Assembly: GCA_034440615.1 (NCBI GenBank)
Contig: JAOTOM010004343.1
Span: 124,001-188,000 of the forward strand
DNA length: 64,000 nucleotides
Source of the DNA: Ashinkailepas kermadecensis
Lineage: Eukaryota; Arthropoda; Thecostraca; Neolepadidae
Direction of reading: 5' to 3'
In this document: one piece after another, positions 57,301 to 64,000 of the stretch
Layout: each line of letters begins with the position of its first letter
Position numbering within the stretch: the stretch's first letter is position 1
Translations under genes and position numbers: made by a program
The notes under the pieces: generated by a model
What the model was told of the DNA's origin: nothing
Database searches by the model: none
What the model saw: only the letters and a program-made list of their open reading frames with translations

Positions 57301-58149
57301 TTTGTGATTTTCCAGTGGATAATAGCATCCCTATGTACGAAAATAACACAAAAAAATATCTGTCAGTTCTACTCAGGTGAAGCACTGCCTTAAGTGCCTT
57401 AGTGGGCGGACCGCCCCTGAATATTACTAAGCCAGTTTACGGGACATTTGAGACCCACTCGGCGCCTTTAGATCGGCGGTGGAACAAGTCAACATTATGC
57501 TGTCCATGTCGAGCATTATCGTTTCAGAGAGGAGACAGCACCTCAGCACTCTTGTGGTTTCATCACCCACGCCTTGCACACACTCAGTAGCAAGAAAATG
57601 ATTCCAGTTCGAAGACTTGGGCTGAAACGGTGAACATTTTCCATCTGACGGCGACAAGTCGGAAAACAGTCTGAGGAAACCTGTTTATCTCCAGAGAAAT
57701 AAACTATGTCACTCGTATCATATTTATTCTTTAATCGGGTATGATAAATATCTCAATTTAATGTAATAAAATAACATTTTATGGCACCTCGTTTTCAGTG
57801 CGTGATTGAAATTGCATGGTTTCCCCGGTTATTAGTACAAGAAATAACGAAGGGACAAGCATGGGAGAAATGATAATTAAACAATCAATAAAATACCAAG
57901 AGCATCGAGGTCTTGAATGAGCCAGATATTGAAGCATTCAATTATAGAGATGGCAGCATTCCATTACACTGCTGGTGCCACATAAACTTATACAGGAGCG
58001 TAGCTAGGGTGTCCTCACGGATAGGTAGGGGAGACCCTGAGTTGGAGAACTTAGTCTTTCCGGTCAGATCCTCACATCCCGTCTCGGGCGGGAGGTCATT
58101 ATACACCCCCATCTAATCTCCAAACTAAGCATCGCACGAAAACGAAAGA
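54331..58149. other. AT-rich intergenic stretch
   Basis: No exon supported over 3.8 kb. An (ACA-rich) ACACACGTACATACACGACA stretch lies near 55025-55055. A GGAGCGTAGCTAGGGTG motif at about 57997 resembles a transposon end, and 57990-58130 may be a small element into or beside which the LINE inserted. Confidence 0.35.
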
Positions 58150-58153
58150 GGCG

Positions 58154-59565
58154 TCTAAGGAAAGTTTCGCAAAATCAGTTTCGCAAAATGAAATTCCAAC
58201 AGATTGGAAAAGGGCAAATGTAGTTCCTATTTTCAAGAAAGGAGAAAGAGGGAAAGTTGAAAACTATAGGCCAGTAAGCCTCACATCCCTAGTCTGCAAG
58301 GTACTCGAATCAATTATCAAGGGTAGTATAGTTAGTTTTCTGGAAGGGAACAGATTGATTCAAGATACTCAACATGGGTTTAGAAAAGGGCGATCGTGTC
58401 TCACAAATCTATTGGACTTTTTGAATTTTGCTACAGAACAACTTGATCAGGGAAATCAGGTTGATGTAGCATATCTTGACTTTAGTAAAGCCTTTGACAA
58501 GGTACCCCATAAACGGTTAATGATGCAGCTTCAAGTCCATGGTATTGCAGGTAGCATCCTAAAATGGATAGAGTTGTGGCTTTCAGATAGACAGCAGAGA
58601 GTGATGCTAAATGGTACAAAGTCATCATGGCAAAATGTTCTTAGTGGAGTCTCCCAGGGGTCGGTACTGGGGCCACTATTGTTCATTATATATGTGAATA
58701 GCATTGAATGTGGCCTTAGCAGTAAGGTTTTGAAATTTGCTGATGATTTGAAGATCTTTAGGGCAATAACAGGGCACAATGAGCAGGTTTTGCTGCAGAA
58801 AGACTTAGACGAGCTAGTGAAGTGGTCCGAAAAATGGCAAATGAAGTTTAATTTTGATAAGTGCAAAGTCATGCATGTAGGTAGGCAGCATATGAAGGCT
58901 CCATACTTGATGGGTGGCCAAGTACTATCTGTGACTCAGCAGGAGAAGGACTTAGGTGTTATTTTGAACACAAAATTGGGGGCATCAGAACAGACCAAAG
59001 AAGCCAGGAAGAAGGCACTAAGAATGCTTGGGGAATACAGAGGAATGTGTCATACAAAAGTGAGGAGGTCATCAGGAAGCTTTACTGTGCATATGTCAGG
59101 CCACATTTGGAATACTGTGTACAAGCTTGGTCCCTTAGTTATGAGAAAGATTGTTGGCTTTTAGAGAGAGTACAAAAGAGGGCAACAAAAATGGTTAATG
59201 GTATAGACAACCTGGCATATGAGGAAAGACTGAAGAAATTGAATATGTTTTCACTTAGATATAGAAGGCTGAGAGGAGATCTCATCGAGGTTTTTCAATT
59301 TGTTCATGGTCAGGAACAGGGATATCTCAGGGAAATGTTTGAATTTAACAGAAATGATGGAATTAGAGGTCATCAATTCAAAATTAATGTGAATCACAGC
59401 AGGACAAGGTTAAGACAGTCTTTCTTCACCAACAGGGTAGTAGAACACTGGAACCAGCTGCCAGGAACCATTGCCAGTAGCAACACACTGACCATCTTTA
59501 AAAACGGCATAGACAATCATTATCAGACTTGGGGGATTGTTTTTCTGTATTCCAGGGAGGGTTGA
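58154..59565 (+). pseudogene. LINE reverse transcriptase, truncated and frameshifted
   Basis: The enzyme would copy LINE RNA into DNA at the target site. Fingers, palm (catalytic FADD at about 58738-58749) and thumb regions are present. The N-terminal endonuclease is absent, and a one-base-type frameshift lies between LGEYRGM and SYKSEEV (59042-59050). A GVPQGS-type motif is changed to GVSQGS. Because only one frameshift and no stop interrupts the RT, the insertion is fairly young. Confidence 0.85.
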
Positions 59566-59589
59566 TCAACAGGGAGGAGTTGGGAGTTG

Positions 59590-60085
59590 GGAGGAGTTTG
59601 TAATTGTTGAGTGTGTTATGCAATAGCAAGTGAGTCTCTTATTAAGTCTAAACGCTTTATAACTTTATATAGGGTGTACCTAGCAGTGGATTCAGCACCT
59701 TCCTTCGGGATGTGATACTGATGAGATTGTCTATGGTAGCACAATGGGTATGATGGGAGGAGTTTGTAATTGTTCAGTGTATTATGCAATAGCAAGTGAG
59801 TCTCTTATTAAGTCTGAACGCTTTATGAATTTGTGTGGGATGTGCCTAGCAGTGGATTCGGCACCTTCCTTCGGGATGTGATGCTGATAAGATTGTCTAT
59901 GGTGTCACGATGGGTATGATGGGAGGAGCTTGCGATTGTTGAGGGTGTTATGCGGTAGCAAGTGAGTGGTGCTAGATAGGCTGGGATATATAGCTTCCTA
60001 GGAACTTTGGATAAGGGATTGATTGGGGTGGGGGTATGTACATTTCTAGTACCTTTTCTAGATAGGCTTAACCCAGATGGGCCCC
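59590..60085 (+). repeat. ~165-bp repeats in LINE 3' region
   Basis: GGAGGAGTTTGTAATTGTT recurs at 59590 and 59757 and, diverged, at 59922 (periods 167 and 165). Each unit holds GGATGTGATNCTGATRAGATTG and CCTTCCTTCGGGATG. The third unit is incomplete. Confidence 0.85.
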
Positions 60086-60133
60086 TGTGGCTCTTATTAA
60101 GCCTTAATACTTTATGACTTTATGACTTTATGA

Positions 60134-61850
60134 AAGCGCTCGACGAGTAGGGCCAGAAATCACCCCAAAATTTCATCCCCTCAAAAGTGGCGTCACTAGA
60201 GGATATTACATGGTCAAACTAACGTCATGTTTTTGGCTCTGGGGAGTTTTTAGAAACAAAACTTTTGGAGTCAGAAAAGGAAGGCGAAATCAACCATAGT
60301 CCAAAAATGCTTGCCCACCGAAAAATATGTTTTTGTTTTTTTCTCAAATTTGCGAAATGATTAGTTTTCCTTCTTTAATGTTTTGTATGGGTTGAGTGCA
60401 CCGAGAAGCATAGGCGTATGCACGGGGGGGGGGGCAGGGGGCCATGGCCCTCCCACTTTTCAAAGTGTGGGGGGGGGCAACAATGGTAGGTGGCCCTCCC
60501 ACTTTTGAGACATTTACATTTAACTAAAGGCAGCATGCACACATTGGAATATGTGACAAAGTTCCTGCAATCCATAACTAAATAAAAGTTGAACATATCA
60601 CATGGTAGCACTTCATTTTTTAAGTCATACACACTTGGACATGACCTTACAACAACGCAACTAATTCAGGAGTTGATGTAATGCAACAGATGTATGGATT
60701 TTCACACCTTATATTATGTTATGAAAAGACTATAAAGCAGATGATGTGCCAGCTAGTCCCAAAATACATTCATAATAGAGTTTCACTGTGGTTGTTTTAC
60801 TGTTAACATACTTAACATCGATTTCATTAATATTGCTTACAGTAGAAAATTGTAAAGGCTGAAGGCAGTAACGTAACACAATTAAGGCGAGACGTACAAT
60901 TTGCAAGTGCAAGTTCCTTGCCTTGATATTACATAGCCATGTATTATATATAGCCTTATTCCTAGCTGCCATATATTTTAACATTTACGTGTATTTTGAT
61001 CATTGAAGCATAAAATGACTGCCACGATACATACATTGCGTGACTGTAGTATGAAATAGAAGGTAAAAATGTCCACATTTCAATGGATTTTCACAGTTTG
61101 GCACAGCACACAAATATCCAATCTTTTCAGTGAGATGCCTGGGTATTATCGGTGCTTGTATCCAACATAGGAAAATACCTATTTCCATCATTTATTATGG
61201 TAGCATAGATACAATAATGAAGTCCACAAACAATTATATCAACTTCAAGTGCGAGAACGCCTGTCAGAATCTCAGAATCCCCGAGAGGATTAGGCGCTCG
61301 TGGTGCGACCTGACAAGGTCACACGAGAAGTGATATGAAGAGTGATGATGTGACGAGTAACGAGCGATGCTTGTCATGTGACCTAGAAGGCACATGCCAA
61401 GCATGGCAACTGACCCGAGTGGATTTTCAGCTGGGTAGCTGCGAAGTGGCATTGACAGCACGTTAAACATTGAATTCAAATTATGTCGTTGAACAGAAAC
61501 GTTCGGTAAGATGGTGGTGCCGTGGTATATGTAACAATCTCTGCTTAGCAAAGACACCGATCCCAGAATCTATTCAATGAAGACATTTTGATTAAAAGTA
61601 CAAAACACCGAATTACAACGGAGACTATTACCAAGGCTTTTCATCGTCCAGTGATGTGTACGTCCAGGCTGAGATTTAAGAACCCTGAAGATAATGAGAT
61701 GAATTTAGGCCAATTGCAGGGTGTATATTACTGAACACTACTTCTGGTGCAAGCAGTTCAATGGGCATAGGAAAGTCGATTTTGTGCGATGCACTCCATA
61801 GACGTCATGGTTAAGCTATACAATCATTGGGGCATGCGCATTGGCGTATC
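60134..61850. other. Intergenic, with a G-run/C-run element end
   Basis: 60413-60500 reads GGCGTATGCACGGGGGG followed by GGGGCAGGGGGCCATGGCCC and two copies of CCCTCCCACTTTT, resembling the left ends of the elements at 20350 and 61851. Otherwise nothing is recognised; 61250-61560 is slightly GC-richer. Confidence 0.4.
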
Positions 61851-64000
61851 GAAGGGAGGGGAGCATTGGAGCAGTCCCCCTCCCCACGAGAGATTGTGGC
61901 CGACAAATAATCGGGCCTGGGTTCGGAAAAATAGCGCCAGGCTCCCTAAAAATCATACTGGTATCCCCAACAATCGCACCGGGACCCATACAAATCACTT
62001 TGGAGCCGCCAAAAAGTCGCGCAAGCATCCCTGAAAATGAGTCTGGAGCCTCTTAAAATCCCACCAAGGCCACTGAAAATCACATTGAATGCCTCAAAAA
62101 TCGTCCCGGTACCCTAAAAATGACGCTGATGGCTCAAAAATGTGAGATCGGGTCACTGAAAATAACGTTGGGCCTCCAAAAAGTCGCGTCAGTGCCCCAT
62201 GAAATCACGCTAAGACCTTAAAAGGTCGGACCGTGCCCCTGTAAATCACGCTGGGGACCAAAAAGGTTCTCAGGACCCCCAGAAAATGACACTAGGCCCG
62301 AAAAAGACTGGCCGGGCCCTCAAAATCACACTGGGTCCCAAAAGGTCGGGCCGGAGCCCCTGATAATCGCGCTGGGGGCACAAAAGTTTGACCGGGGCCC
62401 CTGAAAACCACGCTGGGAGCAGAAAATGTCGTGCCGTGGTCCTTGAAAATCGCGATGGGGCCGCAGGAAGACTGTCTGGGCCGCAGAAAATCACGCTGGG
62501 GGCCGAAAAAAAGTCGTGCCGTGGTTCTTGAAAATCACAACGGGGACTCAAAGCGTTGGGCCGAGGCCGCTGAAAATCACGCTGAGCCTGAAGGTACTAA
62601 AACGTCGCACCCGGGCCCCTGAAAATCACGCTAGGGGCTTGACAGGTTCCACCGGGGCCCCAAAATTATTATCGGGAACACCCAATAAATGAAGCCGGGG
62701 CAACGAAAAAACAGTCTGGACATGGAAAATCACTTTGGGCTCCTAGCGGTCGATCCAAAAGAAACCAGAACATGTTGGGCCCCCAAAGACGTGTCGAGGC
62801 CACGAGAACTCGCGATAGGCATCCCAACAAATGAAAACATGGTCCAAAAATCGCACTTAGACCCAAAAAACGTCGCGCCGTTGCCCTTGGAAATCACATT
62901 AGGGGCCCAAAAAGTCCCGCCGGAGCCCCACAAGTCGCAGCTGGCTTCCCAAAAATCAATTCCTACCCGGAATGTTACTCTACGGCCACAAAAATTGCGT
63001 CAGACACCAAGAACGCGTCTGGCCCCGGAAAAGAAGCGCCTTGGAGCACGGAAAAAATGCACCGGGAAACCGAAGAATCGTACCGGGGCCCAAAAATATC
63101 GCGCAAGAGGCTTACAAAATATACAAGTCGACCGCTAAAAAATCACAAAAGGACTCCATCGAGTCGACTCGAGCAACGGAAAATTCAGAACATGCTCCGA
63201 AAGAAAGTTCTCCAAAGGGCCTTTCTACTCTTAAGGGTGCCATCGGCTGAAAAAACAACTCGTTGAGCAGCCGCAGTGGCATACCAATGGCAAATCCCCC
63301 CCTCTCCACATCCTGAAGAGGTGGACTTCCAAGAACCCAAGAATCGTGTAAGGGTCCCCAAAAATGGTTCTGGGGGCCCATAAATTTGCGTCGGGGCCCC
63401 CAGAATTAGGGGTTATAAATAAATGCAACGGGCACCAAAAAACTTGCACCGTACCCGAAAATGTGTGCCGGGGAACGCCAAATTTGCACTAGGGCCCAGA
63501 TAAGTACAACACGCTCCTCGAACTAGCGCCAAGCCCCCCAAATATCGCGCTTTGGACCCAAAATTCCTGTCAGTAGTCGCATAAATCCTGGTCGGGGCAT
63601 CACAAATTCCCCTCGGGGCTCCCAAAAATTGGCGTCGGTGGTCCCAGCTAGGCACTGCGTGGCTCCAAAATCGCATCGAAACCCGACAAGGATCAAGCCG
63701 GAGCCCTTCAAAATAGAGATTCCGAAAAATAAATGTCCGAGCCAGGAAAATCGCTCCTTAGCTCAAACATCAGATGCCTTAACAAATCGCATACGGCACC
63801 GAAAAACGTACCGGAGCTCGACAAATCGCCGCGGGATGCAAAAAGAAATGTCGCCGAGGCCCGAAAAATCAGGCCGTGGCACGGACTTTACATAATTCAG
63901 GAGAAGTCAACAAAAATTGCGTCGAGCCCAGAAAACTGGCGTCGGATTACCCCCGGAACCACGCGCCAGGACCCGAAAAGTCGCGACGGGACCCCGACAA
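61851..64000 (+). mobile_element. Degenerate-array element, copy 3 (runs off window)
   Basis: Starts near GGCGTATCGAAGGGAGGGG with a G-run/C-run hairpin (CCCCCTCCCC). About 100 units of AAAATCACGCTGGGGCC-type sequence follow. From about 62690 the unit order matches copy 1 (22800-23970) at a nearly constant offset of 39,890-39,997 bases. The first part (61851-62690) lacks the 21-bp GGAGGCCCC expansion seen in copy 1. The right end is beyond the window. Confidence 0.75.

Larger units (their letters stand above)
58150..60133 (+). mobile_element. 5'-truncated non-LTR retrotransposon (CR1/Jockey-like LINE)
   Basis: Reverse-transcriptase frame open from about 58154 without a start: IPTDWKRANVVPIFKKG, ENYRPVSLTS, QHGFRKGRSCLTNLLDF, VAYLDFSKAFDKVPHKRL (motif A Asp), SQGSVLGPLLFIIYV (motif B) and KFADDLKIF (motif C with both Asp). 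A frameshift near 59045 moves the reading to another frame, continuing SYKSEEVIRKLYCAYVRPHL and HWNQLPGTIASSNTL to TGA at 59563-59565. The endonuclease half and any ORF1 are missing, so it is dead on arrival. A 3' region with about 165-bp repeats ends in TTTATGAC repeats, in the style of CR1-type tails. Confidence 0.88.

Overview
This window is nuclear DNA from an invertebrate animal. Coding sequence is in short spliced exons with GT/AG borders. There is a eukaryotic poly(A) signal, a nuclear-type tRNA-Arg, tRNA-derived SINEs, a LINE and small inverted-repeat transposons. An arthropod, perhaps a crustacean, is my best guess from style only; nothing here fixes the phylum. Most of the length is introns or intergenic DNA filled with tandem repeats.

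Layout. (1) 1-16,460: the 3' end of a USP48-like ubiquitin protease gene on the + strand. Five coding exons (221-342, 2603-2731, 8121-8246, 12925-13006, 15995-16017) join in frame to give the last 159 residues, including the ubiquitin-like domain and a GFKGTGLVGS-stop tail. A poly(A) signal lies at 16438. The introns hold large minisatellites, several of which run straight into the 3' splice site. (2) 16,470-20,337: a SINE carrying its own internal minisatellite, a 42-bp array, a small inverted-repeat element and a possible minus-strand first exon. (3) 20,350-26,200: an unusual dispersed element with a 12-bp flanking duplication. It is made mostly of degenerate ~20-23-bp units; relatives occur at 44,705-45,718 and 61,851 to the window end. 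(4) 26,200-44,700: gene-poor DNA with microsatellites, minisatellites and small transposons. It also holds a CpG-rich patch with two divergent candidate exons (34,740-35,178) and a short exon encoding a signal peptide (40,368). (5) 45,718-49,100: a G-rich pentamer array, a tRNA-Arg(TCG) gene with decayed tandem copies, and further arrays. (6) 49,583-49,702: the first coding exon of an unidentified regulator-like protein. (7) 49,900-61,850: AT-rich DNA with few features apart from a 5'-truncated LINE (58,150-60,133).

Long open frames across the tandem arrays are artefacts of repeat units divisible by three or lacking stops, and are not annotated as genes. The most unusual observations are the flanked low-complexity element with collinear copies 40 kb apart, the minisatellites seeded at USP48 splice sites, a tandemly copied exon end that offers an in-frame alternative donor, and a hexamer repeat ending exactly at a start codon.
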